Source: Prochlorococcus marinus str. MIT 9515 (GTDB lineage: Bacteria; Cyanobacteriota; Cyanobacteriia; PCC-6307; Cyanobiaceae). From it: a stretch of DNA of 64,000 nucleotides. Below are positions 24,254-34,408 of the stretch, in pieces (the stretch's first letter is position 1; each line of letters starts with the position of its first letter). The stretch lies in contig NC_008817.1 of NCBI RefSeq assembly GCF_000015665.1, positions 682,001 through 746,000 on the forward strand. Reading direction: 5' to 3'. The translations under genes were made by a program, and so were the position numbers. Under the pieces are notes generated by a model, which was given only the letters and a program-made list of their open reading frames with translations, ran no database searches and was not told the DNA's origin.

Positions 24254-24865
24254 TTATTTAAATGAATTTAAGTAATCAAATTGAGCTTGCTTTGAAAGTT
24301 CATCATATCCCCCAAAAAATTTATCATCTAAAAATATCTGGGGAAATGTTTCATGGTTGCTTAAAGAATTAACTTTTTGAAAGTCTTTATCATTTTCAAT
24401 TAGGACCACTTCATGCGGAATAGATAATGAATCGAGTAATCTAAGGCTTCTTTTCGACCATGGACAACTTTTTAGAATATATGCTTTCACTCGAGCTTGT
24501 TTTTTTATTGAGTTTTGATTTGAAATATTAATAGTTTTGTTTTCAAAAGAGACTAATAATATATCAGTTCCTTTTTTAACAATCGAACCCTCCTCTAAAT
24601 GCCCCCCTATAACATTACATCTCTCATCAGCGAAACTTAAATGGAGATGAACAACTCCTTTATTAAAATGTCCATTTAGAGATACTATTTCTAGATTACC
24701 TTCAAATATATTAACTTTTTGATCCCCAGGACACTGAATACAAGCCTTACTAAGATTGCCTACTACGCCGGAGACATACCCATATAGATTATTTAAAAAT
24801 GAAAATTCTTTAATACAAATTATCAAATCAGAATCGGGACCTAGCTTTAAGCTATGAGGTTGCAT
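24254..24865 (-). CDS. PPC/DUF296 domain fused to a monothiol-type glutaredoxin
   Basis: 203 aa. Residues about 5-110 form a PPC (DUF296) domain with VVHLHLSFAD and NVIGGHLEEG, the conserved His and GGHL motifs. Residues about 125-203 form a glutaredoxin domain with the active site CPWS and cis-Pro segment TFPQIF followed by GGYDEL. The second active-site Cys is replaced by Ser, as in monothiol glutaredoxins. A PPC-Grx fusion is unusual; it could link a ligand-sensing domain to Fe-S or glutathione chemistry. It converges with the 62-aa gene. Confidence 0.85.
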   Translation of the reverse strand: MQPHSLKLGPDSDLIICIKEFSFLNNLYGYVSGVVGNLSKACIQCPGDQKVNIFEGNLEIVSLNGHFNKGVVHLHLSFADERCNVIGGHLEEGSIVKKGTDILLVSFENKTINISNQNSIKKQARVKAYILKSCPWSKRSLRLLDSLSIPHEVVLIENDKDFQKVNSLSNHETFPQIFLDDKFFGGYDELSKQAQFDYLNSFK

Positions 24866-24993
24866 TAAGGTAACTATAATGATCTAATAATATAAAATAT
24901 GATGATAGCGGTTTGAAAAAGTTTTCAAATTCTTTAGGATTTTGTTAGAACCTAAAGTTAGACAAAAGTGTAAAAATTATTTTATAAAAAAAA

Positions 24994-25536
24994 TTGTTAA
25001 ACAAAAATAAAATTTTTAAAAGATTTTACTTAAATATTCCAAATATTTTGACAATATCTAGATTATTTCTAGTATTTCCTCTAATCCTATTTTTAGAACT
25101 AACCAAAACCAAATTTGTTTTTGCTTTAATTGTTCTTGGTGGAATAACTGATTATTATGATGGATTTTTTGCAAGAAAATTAAATTTAAAAACTAAGTTT
25201 GGAGCTATTCTTGACCCATTATCAGATAAAATATTTCTGTTAATACCATTAATATGGCTTTGTAAGATTAAGTTAATACCTTTTTGGTCATTATCAATAA
25301 TATTATTTAGAGAATTAATAATATCTGCATTAAGAACAAGGATAAAAGATGGTTTGCCAGCCTCTCAGCTAGGAAAATATAAAACTGTTTCTTTCTTTAT
25401 TTCATTATTATTATTTTTTCTACCATTTGAAATAGATTCATTTTCTAATTTAGGAATAATATTTTATTGGCTAGGGTTTATTTTATCTCTTATAACTTTA
25501 ATAGATTATTTAAGAGCTAAAAAGAACTTTATCTGA
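24994..25536 (+). CDS. pgsA: CDP-diacylglycerol--glycerol-3-phosphate 3-phosphatidyltransferase
   Basis: 180 aa integral membrane enzyme that makes phosphatidylglycerolphosphate, precursor of PG, the only phospholipid of cyanobacterial thylakoids. The CDP-alcohol phosphatidyltransferase signature DG-x2-AR-x8-G-x3-D-x3-D is intact at about 52-76 (DGFFAR ... GAILDPLSD). Four to five hydrophobic helices. The start is a TTG, since the protein has no early Met in frame. The 3' end overlaps the convergent epimerase by 27 nt. Confidence 0.93.
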   Translation: MLNKNKIFKRFYLNIPNILTISRLFLVFPLILFLELTKTKFVFALIVLGGITDYYDGFFARKLNLKTKFGAILDPLSDKIFLLIPLIWLCKIKLIPFWSLSIILFRELIISALRTRIKDGLPASQLGKYKTVSFFISLLLFFLPFEIDSFSNLGIIFYWLGFILSLITLIDYLRAKKNFI

Positions 25537-26430
25537 GTTGTTATCAAATTCCTCGTCTTTTTTAAGATCATAATCATTAATAAAACTGTCTTTCAAACCT
25601 CTCAATAAATCAAATTTTGGTTCCCAATTTAAATCATTTTTTATTTTGGATATATCAGTTTGATAATGATTTAATCTTATCGGGAAATTCTTTCTTGATT
25701 TGGTATCTAATTTTTGAAAATCGAATTTATTTAAAAAAATATCTTTTTTATTTAAACCACAAACCTCTGCACACATATAAATTAAACCCTTGATAGTTAC
25801 TCCTTTATTTCCAGAGCAGTTATATATATTATTTTTTGATTTTTCAAAATCTAAACACCTAATCATTACATCACTTAGATCGGAAACATGTCCTAACTGA
25901 GTAATCAAGGAACCATCAGCAGGAATCGGGATTGTTTTAAGATGAAAAAGTCTTTCAAAGAACCAATTTTCAATTTTATTATAATTTCCAGGACCATAAA
26001 TATAAGTAGGTCTAAAACTTGTAAAAGGTATCTTTTGCTTAACTAACCAATTTTCAGTTTCGAATTTCCCTTTGTGTCTACTATTAGGGTCTAGGGGAGC
26101 ATTCTCGGATAAAGGTAATTCATAATTATCTTTATAGACTCCAGCAGAACTAACATAGATATATCTATGGAAAGAATCGGCTAAAATCTCCATAAGAAGT
26201 TTAGTTTGTTCTAATTCACGACCAGATATATCGTAAATCACATCATATTTTTTATTTTTTAGTTTAAGTAAACTTTCAATGTTATTTCTATCACCTTTTA
26301 TTAAATTTGTATTCTCAGGATTAGATTTATTGCCCCTTGTAAAGATATCAATATCATACTTATGATTGAGCAACTTACCTACCAAAGACTTTCCAACAAA
26401 TCTTGTTCCACCCATTACAAGAATTTTCAT
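25510..26430 (-). CDS. NAD-dependent epimerase-like protein (CSP41/RNA-binding type)
   Basis: 306 aa atypical extended SDR with LVMGGTRFVGKSL at the N-terminus, VSSAGVYKDN near 118, FRPTYIYGPGNY near 160 and GHVSDLSDVM near 200. The sequence resembles cyanobacterial homologues of the chloroplast CSP41 proteins, which bind and cleave RNA; the YxxxK pair is not conserved. The function here may be RNA metabolism rather than sugar epimerisation. It overlaps the pgsA 3' end. Confidence 0.8.
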   Translation of the reverse strand: MKILVMGGTRFVGKSLVGKLLNHKYDIDIFTRGNKSNPENTNLIKGDRNNIESLLKLKNKKYDVIYDISGRELEQTKLLMEILADSFHRYIYVSSAGVYKDNYELPLSENAPLDPNSRHKGKFETENWLVKQKIPFTSFRPTYIYGPGNYNKIENWFFERLFHLKTIPIPADGSLITQLGHVSDLSDVMIRCLDFEKSKNNIYNCSGNKGVTIKGLIYMCAEVCGLNKKDIFLNKFDFQKLDTKSRKNFPIRLNHYQTDISKIKNDLNWEPKFDLLRGLKDSFINDYDLKKDEEFDNNSDKVLFSS

Positions 26431-26522
26431 ATTTCAAAAGTATTAAACAAAAGTAGTAATCTTAATTAGAACTACATAATGAATAGTACTACTAAGAAGT
26501 AATTAATGAAAAGGATGAATCA

Positions 26523-27290
26523 ATGAAATTAATTCCAGCAATAGATTTGATGAATGGTAAATGTGTAAGACTTTTTAAAGGTGACTTTAACAAGAGAAAA
26601 GACTTCTCTAGAAAACCTTATGAGCAAGCTAAATATTGGGAAGAACAGGGTGCAAAATGTATTCATATCGTTGATTTGGATGCCGCTAAAAGCGGATATC
26701 CATCAAATGATCAATCAATTAAAAAAATTGCCAAAGAAGTCAATATTCCTATCCAAATTGGAGGGGGTATAAGATCTTTAGAAAGGATTGAACAATTATT
26801 TTCATACGGTGTAGATAAGGTAATAATGGGTACCTCAGCTATTGAAAATAAAGAACTAGTTAAAAATCTATCAACCAAATTTCCAAGAAGAATAATTATT
26901 GGAATTGATGCAAAAGATGGGAAAGTAAGCACTAGAGGATGGATAGAACAATCAGATGTATTAGCCACAGATTTAGTAAAGGAATTTTCCAAGTTTGAAA
27001 TTGCCAGTTTTATTGTCACCGACATCAATACTGATGGAACCTTAGAAGGGACAAATGAAGTTTTTATAAAAAAGATTCTTGAAATTACTGATATTCCTGT
27101 TATCGCTTCAGGAGGAGTAGGTGCAATTTCTGATTTATTGTCATTAACCAAATTTGAACATTTAGGACTATGTGGAGTAATAGTAGGAAAAGCACTTTAT
27201 GAAAATAAATTTAAGATCAGTGAAGCTAATAACATATTATCTCCTGAAAGATTACAAGATATTCCAATTAATAAGGACTATTTCGCTTGA
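26523..27290 (+). CDS. hisA: ProFAR isomerase (HisA)
   Basis: 255 aa TIM barrel that carries out the Amadori rearrangement of ProFAR to PRFAR in histidine synthesis. Catalytic Asp8 sits in IPAIDLMNGKCVRL, and the second Asp is in IIGIDAKDGKVSTRGW (about 123-138). Phosphate-binding loops GGGIRS and ASGGVG are present. Full family length. Confidence 0.96.
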   Translation: MKLIPAIDLMNGKCVRLFKGDFNKRKDFSRKPYEQAKYWEEQGAKCIHIVDLDAAKSGYPSNDQSIKKIAKEVNIPIQIGGGIRSLERIEQLFSYGVDKVIMGTSAIENKELVKNLSTKFPRRIIIGIDAKDGKVSTRGWIEQSDVLATDLVKEFSKFEIASFIVTDINTDGTLEGTNEVFIKKILEITDIPVIASGGVGAISDLLSLTKFEHLGLCGVIVGKALYENKFKISEANNILSPERLQDIPINKDYFA

Positions 27291-27369
27291 AAATACAAGA
27301 ATTATTTATGTGGCACTGGTTTTTACAAGATTTGTTAGTTAATTTTGAATGAGAGGTAAACTTTGAGCA

Positions 27370-28992
27370 TTGGAATTAATTAAGAAGAAATCACTCCTAA
27401 TTATTGCTCCAAGCTTAATTGCAGAATCATTATCATTAAAATTAACTTCATTAGATAATAATTTAAATATCTCATTAAATGGTAATACTAAAGGGTTAAA
27501 TCCAGATTTAATAATATGGAATATCCTTAATTACCAATCAGAAGAACTCATAAGATTGGAACTATTAAGATTAAAAGAAAGATTTGATGAATCAAAAATT
27601 CTTGTAATTTTTTCTGGTGAGCTCATAAATAAAGCAAAAGTAGCACCAACTTTAAATAGTGAAGGTTTACTTTTAAACCCTAGTGTAGATAAGGTTCTTG
27701 AATCGATAAATATCATTATAGAAGGGGGTAGAGTTTTTGATCTTTGTAATAATCCCTCAGTCAAAAACAACAAAGTAAAAGAACTTACTTTTAATCAAAA
27801 ACTATTATCTTCAGGTCTTAAACAGATTGATACAGAGATTAATTATATTTTTAAATATGTAAATTCTGACTCAACCCCCGAATTTTATAAGTTTATTTTA
27901 AAAGGAAGATTAAGAGAGCTTATTACAGCTAAATCTTTTCTTATATTTTTGTGGGGTAATTCATTAGAACTTTATTCAGAAGCTATTTACACTGAGAACA
28001 AAATTAACTTTGAAAATAAAGATAATAATACTATTTTTATAAAAAATAAAAATTCAATTGAAATTTGGGATTTAATTCTTAAACGACTTAGTAAGAGATA
28101 TAACACAACTAATTTTGATGTTGACTTTAATAATTCATCTATCATTTTGTCAGGAATGAAAAAAGAATTTATTTCACGTTTAATATGTAAAATGCTTGAT
28201 GAACTTGATAATTTAATAAAAAACATAAAGGAAAACTATAAAGAAAAAGACTACAAAGAGGATTTCAATTCTCTTATTGAAGAACTAAGGCTTAATACTA
28301 TTTCAAACATAACTGAAAGTTATTTTAGAGTTAAAAAAGATGGTGAATCCATCTCACTAAATGAATATATTCATAAAGAAGTAACCTGTAACGAAATAGA
28401 TAGAGAATCTCATGATTCAATAATGTTTATCGATCCAATAATAAAAAATGAGCCAATAGATTATGACGGCAAATTTTTACCTTTATATGAAACAGAATCA
28501 TTTATTGTTCTTGAAAATATAATATCTAATTGGATAATAAGAAATTGCAATTTACTAGCTTCTGAAGTATTTAATATTTGTTCAAGTTGGCCAGAATTAA
28601 GAACGATCCTCATAAATCCCCAATTGCAATCTACAAGATCCTTTGAAAGATTTAGAAATAATATTAATAACTACAATAGGTGGCATGAAAATATCTATAT
28701 GCCTATTTATTTATATGAAAGTAAACGTGAATATATTGATATAATTGATTCTAAATTCACTAGATATTATAAAAATGAGAATAGAGAAAAAGAATTAGAA
28801 AATTTAGAGTGGTTTCAAAAACAAGTTACTTTATTAGTTGAAATTAGAGATGCAATAGCTCCACAGCTTGAAATTGCTGTAAAATATATTGGTAACCTTT
28901 TAGTGAGTTTCTTAACAAAAGTAGTTGGCAAAGCTATTGGATTGGTTGGGAAAGGCATCTTACAAGGTTTAGGTAGATCTAGTACAAAATAA
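27370..28992 (+). CDS. DUF3685 cyanobacterial protein
   Basis: 540 aa from a TTG. The N-terminal ~120 residues look like a degenerate receiver domain (LLIIAPSLIAESLSLKL, then ILVIFSGELI and EGLLLNPSVDKVLESI). The large charged central and C-terminal part matches my memory of the cyanobacteria- and plastid-specific DUF3685. The C-terminus is glycine/valine-rich and may contact membrane. Function unknown. It heads a run of genes with very short gaps (14 nt to the next). Confidence 0.78.
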   Translation: MELIKKKSLLIIAPSLIAESLSLKLTSLDNNLNISLNGNTKGLNPDLIIWNILNYQSEELIRLELLRLKERFDESKILVIFSGELINKAKVAPTLNSEGLLLNPSVDKVLESINIIIEGGRVFDLCNNPSVKNNKVKELTFNQKLLSSGLKQIDTEINYIFKYVNSDSTPEFYKFILKGRLRELITAKSFLIFLWGNSLELYSEAIYTENKINFENKDNNTIFIKNKNSIEIWDLILKRLSKRYNTTNFDVDFNNSSIILSGMKKEFISRLICKMLDELDNLIKNIKENYKEKDYKEDFNSLIEELRLNTISNITESYFRVKKDGESISLNEYIHKEVTCNEIDRESHDSIMFIDPIIKNEPIDYDGKFLPLYETESFIVLENIISNWIIRNCNLLASEVFNICSSWPELRTILINPQLQSTRSFERFRNNINNYNRWHENIYMPIYLYESKREYIDIIDSKFTRYYKNENREKELENLEWFQKQVTLLVEIRDAIAPQLEIAVKYIGNLLVSFLTKVVGKAIGLVGKGILQGLGRSSTK

Positions 28993-29006
28993 AATTCCAA
29001 ACTTTA

Positions 29007-29540
29007 ATGAAGCTATTTCAATCAATACTTATTTTATTAATCTTTTTAACTTCTTATCCAGTTAATGCTAGTAGAGATAGTGATAGTTATGACGGAAATA
29101 TTTTTCCAATATATGCAGGAAATGGTGCAGTAGTACCTCCTCAAACAACTATTGAAGAATCTTTAAAAAACGAAAGGGTTTCTGTTTTGTTTTTTTATCT
29201 TGATGATAGCTCTGATAGTAAAGCTATGGCACCAGTTATTTCTGGTTTAGATCTAATATGGAGAAATAATATTGACTTGATAGCTATTACCACAGATGAA
29301 TTACAAAGCGATAACTCAGAAACAGACTTATATCAACCCAAGCACTATTGGAATGGTTTAATCCCTCAGACTATAATTTTGGATAGCAATGGACAAGTTA
29401 GATTTGACATGAATGGCATGGTTAATATTGATGATCTGAATAAAGTTATTGGTGAATTAAAAGGAATAGATATAAGCGATTCTTCATTCTCAGTTGAAAG
29501 CTTTAACGAATATAACAGTATAATTTCAGAGAAAAAATGA
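29007..29540 (+). CDS. Lumenal thioredoxin-like protein (photosystem I accumulation factor-like)
   Basis: 177 aa. The signal peptide (1-21, cleavage near VNAS) leads into a thioredoxin-fold domain with VSVLFFYLDDSSDSKAMAPV in the active-site position, which lacks any Cys, and IPQTIILDSNGQV with the cis-Pro. This is the pattern of the cyanobacterial thylakoid protein annotated as a PSI accumulation factor (from memory). With no catalytic cysteines a chaperone-like role is more likely than oxidoreductase activity. Confidence 0.75.
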   Translation: MKLFQSILILLIFLTSYPVNASRDSDSYDGNIFPIYAGNGAVVPPQTTIEESLKNERVSVLFFYLDDSSDSKAMAPVISGLDLIWRNNIDLIAITTDELQSDNSETDLYQPKHYWNGLIPQTIILDSNGQVRFDMNGMVNIDDLNKVIGELKGIDISDSSFSVESFNEYNSIISEKK

Positions 29541-29570
29541 TCCCTAATTAGTTTTTTAAATAAGAATCAC

Positions 29571-30737
29571 ATGTTTATACTAAATATATTTTTCATATTT
29601 TTATTGATATTAATTATTTCTGATTTATTTATTAAATACTTCCCAAAAACAAATTTAGTTTTACTCCCTGTAGATTTTAAAGTAAGAAAAAAGGAAAATA
29701 ACAGTGAGGTGATTATTGATTTAAAAATAGTCAATAAAAGTAAATCTAAAGAAACTATGGTTTCTAACCTTAATATAGATTTAGATTTTTTTAAAAGTAA
29801 AAATAATCAATATCTTAAAGAGTTGGATTATGAACAAAGTATTTATATTTATTCTGGATCCTCAAAAAAAAATATAAATAATTATTGGCCAACAACAATT
29901 ATACAAACAAACTCAAAACTGTTTATACAAGTAATTATAAAATTCAAAGATAGTGATTTGAGAAACAAAATTAAATATATATGGTTAAAAGTGTTTTGGG
30001 ATAATTACGGTCATTTTGGAATAACTAAAAAGCAAGATGGTTTATTAGTTAACTTGAATCAACATAATCAAAACAAAAAAGAGCTAATTCATATTCCTCT
30101 GAAACAAAATTTCAAAGCTATAGCTGTTAAAACTGATTTGCTTGGATCATTTGATAATCCAATAGAAACTGTTATGAAATACTGTAAAAACGTCGTAAGA
30201 AAAAATGATATTTTAACCATAGGTGAGACACCGTTGGCAATAATGCAAGGTAGGTATATATCTCCTCAAAATTTAGAATATAGTACATTTTCAAAAATAT
30301 TATGTTATTTTTTCCACCCAACAAGTAGTTTGGCAACGGCTTGTGGAATGCAATTACTAATCGATAAAATAGGAGTGACTCGGATAACTCTTTCCTTGCT
30401 TTTGGGAGTGCTTTTTAAGTGTATTGGAGTAAAAGGAATATTTTATAAATTAACAGGTTTTGAATCCTCACTAATAGATGACATTAGTGGGACAGTTGTT
30501 CCTTATGACAAAAGCATAGTTATGGGTCCAATTAAGACTAAATTATTTTGTGATAAGTTATCAAAACAGCTTGGTGTAGAAGTGGCAGTAGTTGATGTTA
30601 ATGATCTTGGTGGTGTGAAAATATTAGCATGTTCAAATAATTCATTGAATAATATACTCAATGAAATCTTAAAGGTTAATCCAGCAGGCAATTCTGATGA
30701 AAAAACACCTATAGTGTTAATAAGGAAAAATCAATAA
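29571..30737 (+). CDS. CofE/F420:gamma-glutamyl ligase-like membrane protein
   Basis: 388 aa. One N-terminal membrane helix (1-20), a beta-rich middle domain (about 25-160), then a C-terminal region (about 175-380) resembling the F420-0:gamma-glutamyl ligase fold, with AVKTDLLG, IGETPLAIMQGRY and GPIKTK segments. Cyanobacteria of this type are not known to make F420, so the reaction is probably amide-bond formation on another acceptor, or unknown. It stops immediately before the next start. Confidence 0.72.
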   Translation: MFILNIFFIFLLILIISDLFIKYFPKTNLVLLPVDFKVRKKENNSEVIIDLKIVNKSKSKETMVSNLNIDLDFFKSKNNQYLKELDYEQSIYIYSGSSKKNINNYWPTTIIQTNSKLFIQVIIKFKDSDLRNKIKYIWLKVFWDNYGHFGITKKQDGLLVNLNQHNQNKKELIHIPLKQNFKAIAVKTDLLGSFDNPIETVMKYCKNVVRKNDILTIGETPLAIMQGRYISPQNLEYSTFSKILCYFFHPTSSLATACGMQLLIDKIGVTRITLSLLLGVLFKCIGVKGIFYKLTGFESSLIDDISGTVVPYDKSIVMGPIKTKLFCDKLSKQLGVEVAVVDVNDLGGVKILACSNNSLNNILNEILKVNPAGNSDEKTPIVLIRKNQ

Positions 30738-31793
30738 ATGAAACAAGATACAAATCATGTTTTAAATTACAATGATGATAAAAAGGCAACCTTTGAGGAA
30801 CTTCATATTCGTCATTTAAATTTATTATTAGATTTAAGAAGTAAAAAGCTAAATAATTGGTTTTTAAAAATGGCGATTATAAACACTTTTGATGACTTAA
30901 AGATTTTTTTAAATCACTTAAAAAAAAATAAACATAAATGCATTATTGCGATTAAAGAAAAAAAAATTATAGGTTATTTAAATATATTTCCCCTAAACGA
31001 TAAAGGAACTTGTTTAAAAATATCAAACCCTAATCTAATAAAGATTAATTCCTCTATAAATGAAAAAGATTTGATAGTGGGATTGATTAAGAAAGCAATC
31101 TCAATTACAGATATGAAAACTTCAAGCTGGGTTATTAATTCTGATTTAGAAAATAATCACCTTATTTCAAGCGCGCGAGAATTAGGTTTTCAACCACTAG
31201 ATAAGGTTAAACTTTGGAGTAAAAATAAAATTAATAAATCTATTAATAATGCAAATAAAAATTCTTATTCAATTGATGAATTTCAAAAAATTAATAAATT
31301 AAATTTTATAAATGTACTTAACTTTATTCGTTCAAATCAATCGCCTTTAACAAGAGCAATTTTGGATCTTAGTCAAAAAGACATCTCGAATAGAAATGAT
31401 TTAAATAGTGGTGCTGTAATTTATAGTGATTCGGTATTATGTACAATCTTAAAAGATATAAATTTTCAAGATAGTAGAATTTATACTTTAACCATTGGCA
31501 GATGTTGGGATAATAGATTAAATCCTATTTTAAAAGACATCTTAAATAATTTTTTTGAAAAATCTCCTCAGTCGATAATTAAAACTCATGAAGAGAATAC
31601 TGAATTAAATTCTTATCTAGAAAATTCTGGTTTTACAGATAAATTCCAAGAAATTATCCTTGTTAGAAATACTATTATTAGGAATGAATATAAACAGACT
31701 AATAAAATAAACCAATCATTAGAATCAATTTTTGGAAAATTAAATCCGCAAGGCAATGCTTACCCATCTCCATTTCCTTTGAAGTCCAAGTGA
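30738..31793 (+). CDS. GNAT-like acetyltransferase-fold protein
   Basis: 351 aa. The N-terminal half (about 50-160) has the beta-alpha pattern of GNAT proteins ([16 protein letters not shown], then a stretch on ARELGFQPL), and a second GNAT-like half ends with [21 protein letters not shown]. No acetyl-CoA P-loop of the R/QxxGxG/A type is obvious, so the fold call is tentative. It starts directly at the preceding stop and overlaps ruvX by 4 nt, so it is in the same transcript. Confidence 0.65.
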   Translation: MKQDTNHVLNYNDDKKATFEELHIRHLNLLLDLRSKKLNNWFLKMAIINTFDDLKIFLNHLKKNKHKCIIAIKEKKIIGYLNIFPLNDKGTCLKISNPNLIKINSSINEKDLIVGLIKKAISITDMKTSSWVINSDLENNHLISSARELGFQPLDKVKLWSKNKINKSINNANKNSYSIDEFQKINKLNFINVLNFIRSNQSPLTRAILDLSQKDISNRNDLNSGAVIYSDSVLCTILKDINFQDSRIYTLTIGRCWDNRLNPILKDILNNFFEKSPQSIIKTHEENTELNSYLENSGFTDKFQEIILVRNTIIRNEYKQTNKINQSLESIFGKLNPQGNAYPSPFPLKSK

Positions 31794-32245
31794 AATATTC
31801 TAAGCCTAAATCTAAATCAATATTAAGTTTAGATATAGGGACAAAAAGAATAGGATTAGCCTATTGTGATTCACTATTTATTACGGTAAATATTCTTCCT
31901 GCATTAAGGAGAGAAAAAAACAAGAATGAGTTCAAAACTATTAAAAGCCACATTAAAAAACTTAATTTAACTGGTTTTATTGTTGGCTTACCACTTGATG
32001 ATAAAGGGAGAATGACATCTCAAGCTTTTGATTGCAAAACTTATGGGGAATATCTTTTTAATGAGTTAAAACTCCCATTCTCCTTTGTTAACGAACATAG
32101 TTCAACTTGGGAATCAGAAAACAGATTCGGGGTCAAGAAAGATAAATCAGGGCTTATCGATAGCTTATCTGCCAAAGTAATTCTTGAACAATGGATTCAG
32201 GAAGGTCCTGAGTTAAAAGAATTAATGGGTAATAAACAAATATAA
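31790..32245 (+). CDS. ruvX: Putative pre-16S rRNA nuclease / Holliday junction resolvase YqgF
   Basis: 151 aa RNase H-fold nuclease. The catalytic Asp is in [14 protein letters not shown] (about 13-26), GLPLD follows near 63, the Glu is in [10 protein letters not shown] (canonical DER replaced by NEH), and the final Asp is in [11 protein letters not shown]. It is essential for 5' maturation of 16S rRNA in other bacteria. The GTG start overlaps the previous stop (GTGA), showing translational coupling. Confidence 0.9.
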   Translation: MKYSKPKSKSILSLDIGTKRIGLAYCDSLFITVNILPALRREKNKNEFKTIKSHIKKLNLTGFIVGLPLDDKGRMTSQAFDCKTYGEYLFNELKLPFSFVNEHSSTWESENRFGVKKDKSGLIDSLSAKVILEQWIQEGPELKELMGNKQI

Positions 32246-32278
32246 TATTAGTATAAATCTATATAAGTTAAATCAAAA

Positions 32279-32815
32279 ATGAACGATCATAAATCCCAAG
32301 ATAATTACGAGGCTCAGACTCTTATTTTAAATGACTCAAATGGAAATGAATTATTTTGTTATCTCGAACAAATTGTAAAAGTTGAAGAAAAAGAATATGC
32401 ATTATTAACACCAGTTGATACTCCAGTAAGTCTTTTTAAAATAAATGATAAAGAGGAACCAGAATTAATTGAAAAAATTGAGAAAAATGAACAGGTTTTA
32501 AAGAATGCTGATGCCGTACTTCAAGAACATGATCTGAAACTTATAAGGTCCGCTGTAACATTAACTGTATCAGGGGAACTCGAAGAGCCTATTTATGATG
32601 AGTTAGAAGAAGATGAACTTGATGATGAAAGTGAGACATATGAATTACTTGTAAGTTTTAATTTGTTAGAGCAAGAATACGGATTATATATCCCTTTAGA
32701 TCCTTTTTTTATTGTTGGAAAAATTATAGGGAAAGGGGCCTCACTAATTGAGGACGATGAGTTTGATAAAGTCCAGCCTTTAATCGAGTCTGAGTTGGAA
32801 AAGAGTAGTTTGTAA
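32279..32815 (+). CDS. DUF3727/DUF1292 protein
   Basis: 178 aa, very acidic. The N-terminal half (about 8-60) is DUF1292-like (LNDSNGNELFCYLEQIVKVEEKEY in outline), and the C-terminal half (about 110-175) matches DUF3727 of cyanobacteria and plastids. No catalytic motif; function unknown. It lies 33 nt after ruvX and 4 nt before the YqeG gene. Confidence 0.82.
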   Translation: MNDHKSQDNYEAQTLILNDSNGNELFCYLEQIVKVEEKEYALLTPVDTPVSLFKINDKEEPELIEKIEKNEQVLKNADAVLQEHDLKLIRSAVTLTVSGELEEPIYDELEEDELDDESETYELLVSFNLLEQEYGLYIPLDPFFIVGKIIGKGASLIEDDEFDKVQPLIESELEKSSL

Positions 32816-32819
32816 AATA

Positions 32820-33314
32820 ATGAATTCTTTTGTAAAAGCCGATTGGGATTCTAAACTACCCATATATGAGATATCTCATTTAAAACTACAAAAAGAAGGA
32901 ATTAAAAGCTTATTAATTGATGTTGATGGTACATTATTAAGCCGACAATCAAATGTAATTCCAATAAATGTTAAAAATTGGATCAAGGAATCAAAAAAGT
33001 TATTCTCTATGTATTTAATAAGTAATAACCCTTCTGATAAACGTATTAGAAAGATAGCCAAGGAATTAGATCTCAGATATAAATCAAACGCACTAAAACC
33101 AAGAAAAAAAATTACTTTAGATGTAATTTCAGAAATCAAAGAGGATTCGCGAAACATCGCTATAATCGGAGATCGAATCTTTACGGATATAATCGTAGGA
33201 AATAGATGTAATATCCAGACGATCTTAGTAAAAAGATTAAGCAGAGAGGGTTTGCCGATAAAAATAAATTTAACATTAATACTAGAAAAATTGATTTCTA
33301 CTTTTTTAAAATGA
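32820..33314 (+). CDS. YqeG-family HAD phosphatase
   Basis: 164 aa HAD-IIIA phosphatase. The nucleophile motif is DVDGTLL (about 38-44), the second motif is LISNN (about 67-71), and the acidic motif is [14 protein letters not shown] near 118-131. The substrate is probably a phosphorylated lipid such as phosphatidylglycerolphosphate, as proposed for YqeG relatives; not proven. The stop overlaps the proB start (ATGA). Confidence 0.88.
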   Translation: MNSFVKADWDSKLPIYEISHLKLQKEGIKSLLIDVDGTLLSRQSNVIPINVKNWIKESKKLFSMYLISNNPSDKRIRKIAKELDLRYKSNALKPRKKITLDVISEIKEDSRNIAIIGDRIFTDIIVGNRCNIQTILVKRLSREGLPIKINLTLILEKLISTFLK

Positions 33315-34393
33315 AAACGTGGGTCGTTAAAGTTGGTACTAGTATTCTCAGAGGGACAAATGAGAAATCTACAGAACAAGTAATAGAAAGTTTATGTAAA
33401 TCTTTAACAAGTTTTATTTTGAGGGGTAATAAAGTGGTTCTAGTAACCAGTGGAGCAGTTGGATTAGGATGTAATAAATTAAATTTGAATAGAAGGCCAA
33501 AGGAACTTAGTTCTCTACAAGCTGTAGCTGCTGTAGGACAAGTAAATTTAATGACTTTGTATGATAAAACAATGAAAAAGCTAGGTCATAATATAGCACA
33601 AATACTCATAACAAAAACTGATTTCAATTCGCGTGAGTCTTTCAATAATGCATCCAAAACATTTAAAAAATTAATTGATCTTAATGTCATCCCGATAGTT
33701 AATGAAAATGATTCTATTGCTAATGAAGAGCTAAAATATGGAGATAATGATACTCTCTCTGCATTAGTTGCTTTAGCAATTAATGCAAATAAGCTTATTT
33801 TATTAACTGATATAGAAAATTTATATTCTAAAGATCCCAGAAATAATAAGGATGCTCATCCAATAAGAGAAGTTAATACTAATGAATTAAAAATTATTAG
33901 AGATAAAAATAATAAAATTTATAATAATGAATGGGGGACAGGAGGCATTACTACAAAACTTATTGCTGCTGAAATTGCTACAAAAGGAGGAATAGAAGTT
34001 CAATTGGCCGATGGCAGAAATGAAAATAATTTAATAGATATTTTTAATGATAAAAAAATAGGTACAATATTTCATCCTTTAGATAAACCTGTTGGTAATA
34101 AAAAAAATTGGTTATCTCATGCGATTAAAACTGTTGGAGAAATTACTTTAGATGAAGGTGCATGTTTAGCTATTGTAAAAAAAGGAGCGTCTCTTTTAGT
34201 CGTTGGAGTTAAAGAAGTAGAGGGAGATTTTACGGTTAATCAAGCTGTTAGAATTGTAAATACAGATAAGAAAGAAGTCGCAAAAGGTATAACATCAATG
34301 AGTAGTGATTCTCTAAAAAGAATTTTAAATAAAAAAGAAACCATTAATTCATCAATGATAGTGGTACATAGAGATGTTCTTGCTCTTTCTTAA
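33311..34393 (+). CDS. proB: Glutamate 5-kinase
   Basis: 360 aa, full length. It phosphorylates glutamate as the first step of proline synthesis. The amino-acid kinase domain shows KVGTSILRG at the N-terminus, VTSGAVGLG near 43 and NENDSI with [10 protein letters not shown] near 135-155. A C-terminal PUA domain (about 275-350) is present. It overlaps the YqeG gene by 4 nt. Confidence 0.96.
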   Translation: MKTWVVKVGTSILRGTNEKSTEQVIESLCKSLTSFILRGNKVVLVTSGAVGLGCNKLNLNRRPKELSSLQAVAAVGQVNLMTLYDKTMKKLGHNIAQILITKTDFNSRESFNNASKTFKKLIDLNVIPIVNENDSIANEELKYGDNDTLSALVALAINANKLILLTDIENLYSKDPRNNKDAHPIREVNTNELKIIRDKNNKIYNNEWGTGGITTKLIAAEIATKGGIEVQLADGRNENNLIDIFNDKKIGTIFHPLDKPVGNKKNWLSHAIKTVGEITLDEGACLAIVKKGASLLVVGVKEVEGDFTVNQAVRIVNTDKKEVAKGITSMSSDSLKRILNKKETINSSMIVVHRDVLALS

Positions 34394-34408
34394 AAAATAA
34401 ATTAAAAA

